In this document: positions 44,270 to 51,829 of the stretch, one piece after another | Position numbering within the stretch: position 1 is the first letter of the stretch | How the letters are laid out: each line of letters opens with the position of its first letter | Source of the DNA: Shewanella corallii | GTDB taxonomy: Bacteria > Pseudomonadota > Gammaproteobacteria > Enterobacterales > Shewanellaceae | Direction: 5' to 3' | Assembly: GCF_023349125.1 (NCBI RefSeq) | Contig: NZ_JAKIKT010000007.1 | Coordinates: 186,001 to 250,000 of the forward strand | DNA length: 64,000 bases | Notes under the pieces: model-generated | Told to the model about the DNA's origin: nothing | The model's database searches: none | Seen by the model: the letters and a program-made list of their open reading frames with translations, nothing else | Translations under genes and position numbers: made by a program

Positions 44270-45619
44270 ATGAATACTGAATCCAGGATTCCGGCAGAGG
44301 TTTACCCGGGTGATAGTAATTTGGAAAAAGCCCCTGAGCCGGAAATGAAATACATACCGGTTACCGGTGAGAGATATACAGATAAAGGTTTTATGTCTCT
44401 TGAGTGGGAGCATGTTTGGCGTAAGGTCTGGCATATTGCCGGGCCTGTAACGGATTGCGCCCATGAAGGTGACTATTTCACAACTGAGCTGGGACCAGAG
44501 TCGTTGCTATTTGTTGCTGGCCCACAGGGTAGGATTCAGGGTTTTTACAATGTTTGCCAGCATAGAGGCGCCCGTTTGGTGCTGAATGAGAAAGGCAGTG
44601 TCAGTTCCTTTTCATGTCTTTATCACGGCTGGCGCTATTATCTTGACGGTCGTCTTGCTGATGCTCAGGATCGTGAGGATTTTGACTCGGACCCATGTTC
44701 ACATGTGCAGCTCAATAAAATCAGGACCCAGTGTTTTGCCGGTTTTGTCTGGTACTGCCTGGATGATGATGCACAAGATCTTGATGCCTTTCTTGGGCCA
44801 ATAAAGTCTCAGCTTCAGACCTGGAAAATGGAAGAGGCACTGCGGGTTGAGCACTTTACTGTAGAGCTTCCCTGCAACTGGAAAGTGGTCATCGACAATT
44901 TTCAGGAAGGCTACCATATACGGACATTACATCCTCAATTGCTGGAGACTGTAGATGAGAACAAGGAAGCGGTTCAGTATGACCTTTATCCGGGAGGACA
45001 CTCTCGTATGGTATTATTGGGTTGCCATCCCAGCCCTAACCTGCAGCCTCCAGACATAGTTCCCCAAGTCTTGGTACAGATGCTGGCGAAATGGGGCTTA
45101 TCAGCGGATGACTTCAGTGGCCGATTGGAGCAGATCCGTCCGGCCTTACAACGTCAAAAACGCCGATTAGCCGATAGTTTCAATAAAGATTTCAGCCATC
45201 TGACAGACTCTCAATTGACAGATAACTACCTGTACGATCTGTTTCCAAGCTGTGCGCTCAGTGTTTATCCAGAAGGGGAGTACATATGGTTGTTGCGTTC
45301 ACTTCCACACCCGAGTGACCCCACGAAATGCCTTTTTGATTACTGGACACTGGCCAGATTTCCGGCTGGCCAGGAGAGTCTTTACTGGGAGCATATGGAC
45401 ATGACATTGACCCGAGACCAAGAGGTTGAACATAAGAGATTCAAGTTTGGCGAGCAGTCAATCAGTTACGGCATAGATCAGGATATCGGGATCTGCGAAG
45501 CCGTCCAACAGGGGATGGCATCAGCAGGCTTTAAACAGGCGATTTTCTGTCATCAAGAACGTCGGGTGCAGTTTCTTCACGACAATATCAACAGATATAT
45601 AAAGGCGGGGACGAGATGA
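44270..45619 (+). CDS. Rieske non-haem iron oxygenase, large subunit
   Basis: A 449-residue oxygenase with Rieske ligands Cys96, His98, Cys116 and His119 (VCQHRGARL, CLYHGWRYYLDG) and the iron site DNFQEGYHIRTLHP (His216, His221). It follows its Rieske ferredoxin and overlaps a SnoaL-like gene (ATGA), giving the usual ferredoxin-alpha-beta order of a three-component oxygenase. Likely to hydroxylate the imported compound; the position is unknown. Confidence 0.93.
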   Translation: MNTESRIPAEVYPGDSNLEKAPEPEMKYIPVTGERYTDKGFMSLEWEHVWRKVWHIAGPVTDCAHEGDYFTTELGPESLLFVAGPQGRIQGFYNVCQHRGARLVLNEKGSVSSFSCLYHGWRYYLDGRLADAQDREDFDSDPCSHVQLNKIRTQCFAGFVWYCLDDDAQDLDAFLGPIKSQLQTWKMEEALRVEHFTVELPCNWKVVIDNFQEGYHIRTLHPQLLETVDENKEAVQYDLYPGGHSRMVLLGCHPSPNLQPPDIVPQVLVQMLAKWGLSADDFSGRLEQIRPALQRQKRRLADSFNKDFSHLTDSQLTDNYLYDLFPSCALSVYPEGEYIWLLRSLPHPSDPTKCLFDYWTLARFPAGQESLYWEHMDMTLTRDQEVEHKRFKFGEQSISYGIDQDIGICEAVQQGMASAGFKQAIFCHQERRVQFLHDNINRYIKAGTR

Positions 45620-46161
45620 AACTGGTGTCAATCGAAAAGGCCCGAAATATGCTGACGATACAGTCTGTGGTTTATCAGCTGGCCCGAGGTGTCGACAGGA
45701 TGGACGATGCTCTGATACGGGATTGTTTCTGGCCGGATGCTACTGATGATCACGGCCTTTACCGTGGCAGTGCCATGGGGTTTGTTGATTGGGTATTACC
45801 CCTGTTGGCGCAGATGCAAAGAACTCAGCACATCATAGGTAACGTGCTGATTGACATTGCTGGCACTAACGCATGGTGCGAGAGTTATTTTCAGGCCTAT
45901 CACCAGTTAGAGCAGAGCGATGGCCAAAGCGATATGTATGCTGCGGGTCGCTACCTTGACCTGTTTGAACTGAGAAACCATGAGTGGCGCATTATCCACC
46001 GCCAGGTGGTTTATGACTGGAATCGAAATGAAGCCAGTAGCAGCAGCTGGGATGTTTCTCCTATGAAGGATATGTTGCAACGGGGAGAGAGAGCAACCCA
46101 TGACCTCTCTTATCAGGATTTGGCCAGCAACAGAAAGGCGATTTTGAGTGAGGATATATAA
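45616..46161 (+). CDS. SnoaL/NTF2-like protein, possible oxygenase small subunit
   Basis: A 181-residue cone-fold protein: VVYQLARGVDRMDDALIRDC, FWPDATDDHGLYRGSAMGFV, and the late strand GRYLDLFELRNHEWRIIHRQ. Its start overlaps the Rieske large subunit stop as ATGA, so it could act as a beta subunit of that oxygenase, although SnoaL-like isomerases share the fold and cannot be excluded. The hydrolase gene begins inside its last codons. Confidence 0.8.
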   Translation: MKLVSIEKARNMLTIQSVVYQLARGVDRMDDALIRDCFWPDATDDHGLYRGSAMGFVDWVLPLLAQMQRTQHIIGNVLIDIAGTNAWCESYFQAYHQLEQSDGQSDMYAAGRYLDLFELRNHEWRIIHRQVVYDWNRNEASSSSWDVSPMKDMLQRGERATHDLSYQDLASNRKAILSEDI

Positions 46162-47089
46162 TCCTGAGCTGAGGATTCTGGCCAGCCAGATGCCCTCGTT
46201 TGATCTAAAAGATATTGATAAGAGCCGGCTGGAGCTGGCTGGAATGATGACCTTGTTGCAGGGTGAAGAAACAGGCCAGTGCTCTGATGATATAGTGATC
46301 AGCGACCTAATCATTCCAGGACTCACCGGGGAGCCCTCGGTCAAGTTGCGCCTTTATACCCCGCAAACCAAAACCAAAGGCTTGGGATGTTATCTCAACA
46401 TCCACGGCGGCGGCTTCGTGATGGGGGGCCTTGAGCTGGATCATCAAAGGTGTTTGACCATTGCCAGGGAATGTCGGTCAGTGTGTGTCAACATTGAGTA
46501 TCGTTTGGCGCCTGAAGCGCCATACCCTGCACAGCTCAATGACTGCCATGCCGCCTTTAACTGGTTATGCTCAGATGCGCATGATTTGCCCATCGACAGA
46601 AACAAAATCTGTATCGGTGGCATCAGTGCTGGTGGGGCCATAGCTGTCAGCCTGTGTCTTGCAATAAGGGATATGGGAAAGGCCGCGGCTTTGTGTGGTC
46701 TGGTGCTTTGTTATCCGGCTTTAGATGATACCTGTCATACGACATCCATGCTGGAGGGGGAAGATCTCTATATCTGGAACCGGCAAAATTGCATGGACAT
46801 GTGGCGCTGTTATTTGGGGACGTCTCAACCAGAATCGCTCGAATACGCGGTACCGGCCAAAGTCTCCGACCTATCTGAGTTACCACCAACCTACCTGTCA
46901 GTATGTGAGCATGATGCTTTGAGAGACGAAGGCTTGCAGTTTGGCTGCAGAATGCTCAGCCAAGGTGTACAGGTAGAGATGCACTGTTTTGCAGGGACCG
47001 TTCACGGGTTTGATTTTATGACAACCAGAGGGATATCAGCCACAGCGGTGGCCGAGATAGTCGCTTTTATCAACCAACAGTACGCATAA
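46148..47089 (+). CDS. Alpha/beta hydrolase, HSL family
   Basis: A 313-residue esterase/lipase of the hormone-sensitive-lipase (type IV) family. The oxyanion motif is HGGG (86-89) and the nucleophile Ser160 is in GGISAGGA. The acid is probably in CEHDALRDEG and the base in GTVHGFDF near the C-terminus. The GTG at 46148 overlaps the preceding gene by 14 bp; a later ATG (MPSFDL) is possible. It would hydrolyse an ester or lactone, perhaps after Baeyer-Villiger-type or other tailoring, but no such oxygenase was recognised. Last gene of the receptor operon. Confidence 0.88.
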   Translation: MRIYNPELRILASQMPSFDLKDIDKSRLELAGMMTLLQGEETGQCSDDIVISDLIIPGLTGEPSVKLRLYTPQTKTKGLGCYLNIHGGGFVMGGLELDHQRCLTIARECRSVCVNIEYRLAPEAPYPAQLNDCHAAFNWLCSDAHDLPIDRNKICIGGISAGGAIAVSLCLAIRDMGKAAALCGLVLCYPALDDTCHTTSMLEGEDLYIWNRQNCMDMWRCYLGTSQPESLEYAVPAKVSDLSELPPTYLSVCEHDALRDEGLQFGCRMLSQGVQVEMHCFAGTVHGFDFMTTRGISATAVAEIVAFINQQYA

Positions 47090-47114
47090 TAACTGCTCTA
47101 GTCGTTATTATGCG
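47083..47114. terminator. Perfect 11-bp inverted repeat spanning both convergent stop codons
   Basis: CGCATAATAAC (47083-47093) and GTTATTATGCG (47104-47114) are exact inverse complements around a 10-nt loop. Each arm includes the stop codon of one of the two converging genes (hydrolase on plus, SDR on minus). It could end or protect both transcripts. Confidence 0.6.
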
Positions 47115-47878
47115 GCGGTCAGCCCACCATCTATGGTGACGGCGGCCCCATTCATATAACTGTTGTTGTCACTGCACAGCCATTGCATAGCTTCAACCAC
47201 CTCCTGGGTGGTAGCCAGCCGTAACATTGGCACCTGCGAGGCAAGGTGCTGTTGAAACTTCTGCCCCTTTTCGCCAGCAATTTCGTCCAACATAGGCGTT
47301 GTGGCAAATGTTGGGCATAAGGCATTGACTCTGATCCCCTTTCTACCATACTCCAGGGCTGCACTTCGGGTGAGCCCCAGTACTCCATGCTTGGCAGCCG
47401 CATAGAGCCCTAAAAAAGGCGACCCAATAAGGCCGGACACAGACGCGGTATTGAGAATTGTCCCTGTAGAGGTTTCAAGCATGATGCTTAGTTCCTGCTG
47501 CATACAGAGAAAAGTTCCCTTCAGGTTCACATTGATAGTTTTGTCGAACTCATCCTCAGTTAAATCGGCGATGCGATTGAGAGGGTGTACAACACCGGCG
47601 TTGTTGATGGCAATATCCAGCGAGCCATAATGCTCCTTAAGGCGATTGAAGGCACTGTTAACTTCCGCAGGGTTACTGATATCACAGCGGAGTAGCAAAT
47701 ACTCTGCGCCAGTTTCATCCAACACAAGGCTGGAATCTTTCAGTTGTTGCATATTGATGTCCAAAAGTGCCAATCGCGCGCCACTGTTTGCAAAGGCTTG
47801 AGCGGCCGCTTTACCAAAGCCTGAGGCGGCTCCCGTTATCAACACTGTCTTACCTGAGAAATCATATTTGACTGTCAT
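47108..47878 (-). CDS. SDR-family oxidoreductase
   Basis: A 256-residue SDR. The loop TGAASGFG is at 15-22, LDINMQQ suggests NAD, NNAG is at 92-95, and the catalytic residues are Ser146, Tyr159 and Lys163 (YAAAKHG). The ATG at 47878 with GGAGA upstream is preferred over a GTG six codons earlier. Last gene of the operon starting from operator I. Together with the preceding SDR it probably oxidises hydroxyacyl intermediates; substrate unknown. Confidence 0.87.
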   Translation of the reverse strand: MTVKYDFSGKTVLITGAASGFGKAAAQAFANSGARLALLDINMQQLKDSSLVLDETGAEYLLLRCDISNPAEVNSAFNRLKEHYGSLDIAINNAGVVHPLNRIADLTEDEFDKTINVNLKGTFLCMQQELSIMLETSTGTILNTASVSGLIGSPFLGLYAAAKHGVLGLTRSAALEYGRKGIRVNALCPTFATTPMLDEIAGEKGQKFQQHLASQVPMLRLATTQEVVEAMQWLCSDNNSYMNGAAVTIDGGLTAA

Positions 47879-47892
47879 TGTGTGTCTCCGGT

Positions 47893-48663
47893 TCACATGT
47901 TGGCATTACTGTGTCCGCCGTCTACCGGCAGGGCGACACCTGTGATAAAGGAGCCAGCTTCGGACGCCAGCATTAAAAAGGGTGCCGTCAGCTCCTCTAA
48001 CCGTCCCAGACGCTGCATTGGCATGGAGTTGATATAGCTGATGCCTTTATCTGTAGCGAAGTAGTCCTGATTAAGTTCTGTCAGAAAATACCCCGGGCAT
48101 AGAGCATTTACTCTGACATTTTTGCGGCTCCACTCCAGCGCCAGACTACGGGTCAATTGGATCACGGCAGCCTTAGAGGTCGCATAGCTACTTTGAGCAA
48201 GAGACACTCTTAATCCCAGGATGGAGGCGGTATTGACTATGCTGCACTTGTGTCCCCCATTGATGGCCCTCAGGCCTGCCTCCATAGCCACCCGCCAAGC
48301 GCCTTTAAGATTGGTTTCCAATACTCTGTCCCAGCTGGGTTCGTCACAATGAACTGCGAGGCGGGCTTCTGAAATACCTGCGTTATTTGAAACTATGTTG
48401 ACGCCGCCCCAACGCTCTTGTGTCAGATCAAAAGCTGCTTTCACACTCTTGCTGTCAGTGACATCCATTTGAATTGCCAACGCCTGCCCTCCAAAGGCTT
48501 CAATCTCCGTCACCAGACTGCTGAGTTTTTCAATGCGTCTGGCGCATACAGAGACTCTTGCCCCCCTGAGTGCGAGAACCTTGGCGAAGTGTTTTCCAAG
48601 TCCGCTGGATGCTCCTGTTACAAGGGCCGTCTGTCCTGTCAGGTCGAAGATGGTTTCAGTCAT
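47893..48663 (-). CDS. SDR-family oxidoreductase
   Basis: A 256-residue SDR. The loop TGASSGLG is at 16-23, CARRIEKL after beta-2 (NADP-type Arg pair), NNAG at 93-96, and the catalytic residues are Ser147, Tyr160 and Lys164 (YATSKAA). It ends with VALPVDGGHSNANM. AGGAG precedes the ATG. It follows the APH-like kinase gene; SDRs often accompany the kinase-ACAD pair in other bacteria. Confidence 0.87.
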   Translation of the reverse strand: MTETIFDLTGQTALVTGASSGLGKHFAKVLALRGARVSVCARRIEKLSSLVTEIEAFGGQALAIQMDVTDSKSVKAAFDLTQERWGGVNIVSNNAGISEARLAVHCDEPSWDRVLETNLKGAWRVAMEAGLRAINGGHKCSIVNTASILGLRVSLAQSSYATSKAAVIQLTRSLALEWSRKNVRVNALCPGYFLTELNQDYFATDKGISYINSMPMQRLGRLEELTAPFLMLASEAGSFITGVALPVDGGHSNANM

Positions 48664-48681
48664 GACAATACTCCTGGGTAG

Positions 48682-49707
48682 TTAGATTTGGTTGTTAGTT
48701 TCCAGATGTTCTATGGCCATCGCAGCCAGCATGGGAGCCAATTCGCCATAGGCAGCAGCCTTGTCGCTGGAGGCATTGCCTTGCTGAGCCCGTCTCATCA
48801 CCCCTTGTAGAATTGCTGCAAATCGGAAGAAACTGAAACAGAGGTAGAAACTCCAGTCAGAGATTTTATCTATACCCCGGGATTGGCAATACAGACCGAC
48901 ATACTCCTCCTCAGAGGGAATGCCCAGGGCTTTCCTGTCTAAGCCACCCAGCCCCTTAAGTGCAGAGGAATTAGGCATTCTCAGTTGCATGCATTGATAA
49001 GCGAGATCCGCCAGGGGGTGCCCCAACGTTGATAATTCCCAGTCGAGTAAGGCTTTAATCTCTGTTGTTTGTGGATCAAAGATAAAATTATCCAGTCTTA
49101 TATCGCCGTGAATCAGGCTGATCTGGCCATCATCCTGTGGCGAGTTGGCGTTTAGCCAGGAGACGAGTCTGAGCATATTGGGATCCGGTTCATCAATGGA
49201 CTCGAGATATTGCTGCTGCCAGCGGGCGATCTGGCGTTCAAAGTAATTCCCCGGTCTGCCAAAGTCGTCAAGCCCAATCTCGGAAGGGGCGATATCATGA
49301 AGACAGGCCATTACCTTATTCATTCCCGCATAAACCGCATGACGTGTCTGTGGCGTCAGTTCAGGCAAGGCCGGGTCCCAGTATATGGTTCCCGGTTCAT
49401 AACTCATTACGTAGAACATCTCTCCAATTACGCTGGGCTCGGGTGAGAGATACAGGGCTCGGGGAACAGGGACTCCTGAGTACTGCAGCGCCTTTATTAC
49501 TCTGTACTCCCTGTCCACGGCATGGGCTGATTTTAGGAGTTTTCCCATTGGCTTTTTTCTAAGCACATACTGACCGGAGTCTGCAGTCAGCAAATACGTG
49601 GGATTAGATTGACCACCGGCAAATTTCTCTATTTGGCTGAGCCCGTAAAAACCGGGAATCTTGTCTGGGAGATACTCCCCCAGTTCAAGTTGCATGCGTT
49701 TATCCAT
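48682..49707 (-). CDS. APH-family kinase, ACAD10/11-type
   Basis: A 341-residue aminoglycoside-phosphotransferase-fold kinase. The start LPGF-like segment PDKIPGFYGL and AGGQSNPTYLL (nucleotide loop), the catalytic HGDIRLDN (His200, Asp202, Asn207) and LLDWE (Asp222) are present. Its relatives are fused to an acyl-CoA dehydrogenase in animal ACAD10/ACAD11 and are separate in bacteria (for example LvaA), where they phosphorylate 4-hydroxyacyl-CoA. The partner dehydrogenase is directly upstream (8-bp overlap). Not an antibiotic-resistance enzyme by context. Confidence 0.88.
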   Translation of the reverse strand: MDKRMQLELGEYLPDKIPGFYGLSQIEKFAGGQSNPTYLLTADSGQYVLRKKPMGKLLKSAHAVDREYRVIKALQYSGVPVPRALYLSPEPSVIGEMFYVMSYEPGTIYWDPALPELTPQTRHAVYAGMNKVMACLHDIAPSEIGLDDFGRPGNYFERQIARWQQQYLESIDEPDPNMLRLVSWLNANSPQDDGQISLIHGDIRLDNFIFDPQTTEIKALLDWELSTLGHPLADLAYQCMQLRMPNSSALKGLGGLDRKALGIPSEEEYVGLYCQSRGIDKISDWSFYLCFSFFRFAAILQGVMRRAQQGNASSDKAAAYGELAPMLAAMAIEHLETNNQI

Positions 49708-50935
49708 GGGGAGGCTCCTGGGAGTATCTCTTAATGAGTTGCTTGCCGAGGGACATCATATGGACTTCATCCGGCCCATCTGCCAGTCGGCAATATCTGG
49801 CATAGTTGAATGCTTCTGCCAGGAACCAGTCATCTGACAGGCCACCTGCACCATGAATTTGCATCACTCTATCGATCACGGCCTGCGCCATTACCGGCAC
49901 GCTTATCTTCGCTGCCGCAATCAAATCCCTGGCTTCTTTAGCTCCCTTTTTATCTATGGCATCTGCGGTAGCCAATGTCAGAAGTCTGGCTTGCTGTATC
50001 TCTGTATATGATTGAGCCAATGCTTCTCTGACAGATTGGTGTTCACCTATTAGTTTGCCAAAGGTCTGCCTTTCATTAGCTCTGATACAGCCAAGCTCTA
50101 ATGCACGTTGTGCACAACCAATAAGGCGCATACAGTGATGGATCCGCCCTGGCCCCAGCCGTCCCTGAGCAATTTCAAACCCTCTGCCTTCACCCAACAA
50201 TAGATTCTCTTTGGGGACTTTGACCTTGTTGAAACGGACTTCGGCATGTCCCAACGGAGCGTCGTCATAACCCAGCGTGGACAAAGGTCGAATGATTTCA
50301 ACGCCAGCAGCATCGGCGGGTACCAGTATTTGGCTTTGCTGCTGGTGCCGGTTAGGGTTAGTAGGATCAGACTTACCCATCACAATGAAGATTTTACAGT
50401 TTTCATGCATGGCCCCGGTAATGAACCATTTACGACCATTCACTGTGTAATTATCACCCTCACGGGTAATAGAGCATTGAATATTGGTCGCATCGGAAGA
50501 GGCAATTTGCGGCTCTGTCATGGCATATGCGGAGCGGATTTCTCCTTCCAGCAGTGGCCTGAGCCATCGCGCCTGATGCTTTGCGGAACCATACTTGAGC
50601 AGTACCTCCATGTTGCCGGTATCCGGGGCATTGCAGTTAAACACTTCCGGTGCCCACAGGACTCTTCCCATCAATTCTGCCAACGGAGCATATTCCAGAT
50701 TAGACAGACCAACGCCACCAAATGTTTTGAATTGCTCTGGGATAAACAGATTCCACAACCCCTGCTCACGGGCAAGAGCCTTGAGTTTCGTCATTAGTGG
50801 GGGAGTGCTCCAACGATTACTGGCCTGCTCGAGTTGCTGTTTATAGTCCTGCTCGACCGGATAAACGTGAGCCTGCATAAAGTCTTGTAATTGCCTCTGG
50901 TATTTGACTGCCTTTGGAGAAAGTTCGAAGTTCAT
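49700..50935 (-). CDS. Acyl-CoA dehydrogenase, ACAD10/11-type
   Basis: A 411-residue FAD acyl-CoA dehydrogenase: GLWNLFIPEQFKTFGGVGLS, the flavin motif AMTEPQIASSDATNIQC, and the C-terminal ARYCRLADGPDEVHMMSLGK, which is the ADGPDEV form seen in the ACAD11-like group instead of YEGT. With the neighbouring kinase it could turn 4-hydroxyacyl-CoA into an enoyl-CoA by loss of phosphate, as known for the mammalian and levulinate systems. The second of two nearby ATGs is chosen because GGAA lies at proper distance from it. Confidence 0.9.
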   Translation of the reverse strand: MNFELSPKAVKYQRQLQDFMQAHVYPVEQDYKQQLEQASNRWSTPPLMTKLKALAREQGLWNLFIPEQFKTFGGVGLSNLEYAPLAELMGRVLWAPEVFNCNAPDTGNMEVLLKYGSAKHQARWLRPLLEGEIRSAYAMTEPQIASSDATNIQCSITREGDNYTVNGRKWFITGAMHENCKIFIVMGKSDPTNPNRHQQQSQILVPADAAGVEIIRPLSTLGYDDAPLGHAEVRFNKVKVPKENLLLGEGRGFEIAQGRLGPGRIHHCMRLIGCAQRALELGCIRANERQTFGKLIGEHQSVREALAQSYTEIQQARLLTLATADAIDKKGAKEARDLIAAAKISVPVMAQAVIDRVMQIHGAGGLSDDWFLAEAFNYARYCRLADGPDEVHMMSLGKQLIKRYSQEPPHG

Positions 50936-50952
50936 GGGCATTTCCGTTTTAG

Positions 50953-51612
50953 TCAGTAGGTTATGTATTGATCTTGGTGGTGACCTATGTGAGGCGATTC
51001 ATTAAAACTGGAGATCCGCATTGTATTGCGATTAAAAAAACAGCGGCTGATGCCGGTATTTTTCATTTGCAGGTTCAATTCGATGACGTTGCTGATAGGG
51101 ACATTCAGCAGTTGACCTAGCACTGTCGCGATGACGCCCCCCGAGCTGATCACCAGCACTTTTTGATGTCCTGAATGGCATACCAGAGATCGCAGCTCGG
51201 TAACCCGCTGAGAGAAATCCTCATAGGGTTCAAGGTGACCGGAAAACTCTCCCTGACTCCATCGCTGGAAAGCGACGCGAAGTGCCCGGAAATACTCTGA
51301 TTTACTGCTTTTTAAAAGGTTGGAGTCACAGGGTTGATATTGGGCATAAACCTGCATCAGGGTTTCAAAATCGAACTCATTGGCTAGCAGGGAAGGTATA
51401 TATTTTTGGTCAGAGTAAGATATTCCCATATGGTTTAGAGTATCCAGTTGACGCTTGAGTGTTCCCGTCACGGCAACGTCGAACTGAATAGCATTTGCTT
51501 TGACATACTCTCCCAACATTCGGGCCTGCTCAGTGCCAGTCTTGGTTAGACGGTCGTAATCTTCAGTACCAAAACTGGCCTGTCCATGTCGTACCCAAAA
51601 AACTTCACCCAA
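50953..51612 (-). CDS. Histidine phosphatase (phosphoglycerate mutase-like) family protein
   Basis: A protein of about 219 residues with the RHG motif near the N-terminus (EVFWVRHGQASFG), an acidic region and a C-terminal SSGGVI segment. The catalytic histidine is in VRHGQ. It may hydrolyse a phosphate ester produced by the APH-like kinase two genes downstream. The start is uncertain: a TTG at 51612 has GAGG at good distance, whereas the GTG at 51651 has none. First gene of the operon from operator I. Confidence 0.8.
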   Translation of the reverse strand: MGEVFWVRHGQASFGTEDYDRLTKTGTEQARMLGEYVKANAIQFDVAVTGTLKRQLDTLNHMGISYSDQKYIPSLLANEFDFETLMQVYAQYQPCDSNLLKSSKSEYFRALRVAFQRWSQGEFSGHLEPYEDFSQRVTELRSLVCHSGHQKVLVISSGGVIATVLGQLLNVPISNVIELNLQMKNTGISRCFFNRNTMRISSFNESPHIGHHQDQYITY

Positions 51613-51711
51613 AGTCGGCACCTCGCAGTGGTTCCAATATATAGAAGACACAAAGCTCGTTCAGAGATAGATAAATGAATCGAGCTTGTTTGTCGAAGGT
51701 TGCAGGTTTGT

Positions 51712-51748
51712 AGCTTAGGTGGTAAAAAACAAACAGTCAAATCTGTTT
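51712..51748. promoter_or_regulatory. Block operator I and promoter (phosphatase / FadB-like divergent)
   Basis: AAACAGTCAAATCTGTTT (51731-51748) sits between two divergent operons. On the minus strand its GACT half gives TTGACT (51735-51740), with TAAGCT (51712-51717) 17 bp downstream as a possible -10 box. Repressor binding would cover the -35 element. Confidence 0.82.
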
Positions 51749-51829
51749 TTTAGTATGTGAATGCTGATTGATTAATGAGAATCAGAGGAACTATCCAGTT
51801 CCATAATGTGCCACTTTGGAGATAGGTTG

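Noticed and set aside
48682-49707. APH-fold protein as aminoglycoside resistance gene
   Set aside because: Its closest context is an ACAD and SDRs, as in ACAD10/11-type systems, and nothing suggests an antibiotic role.
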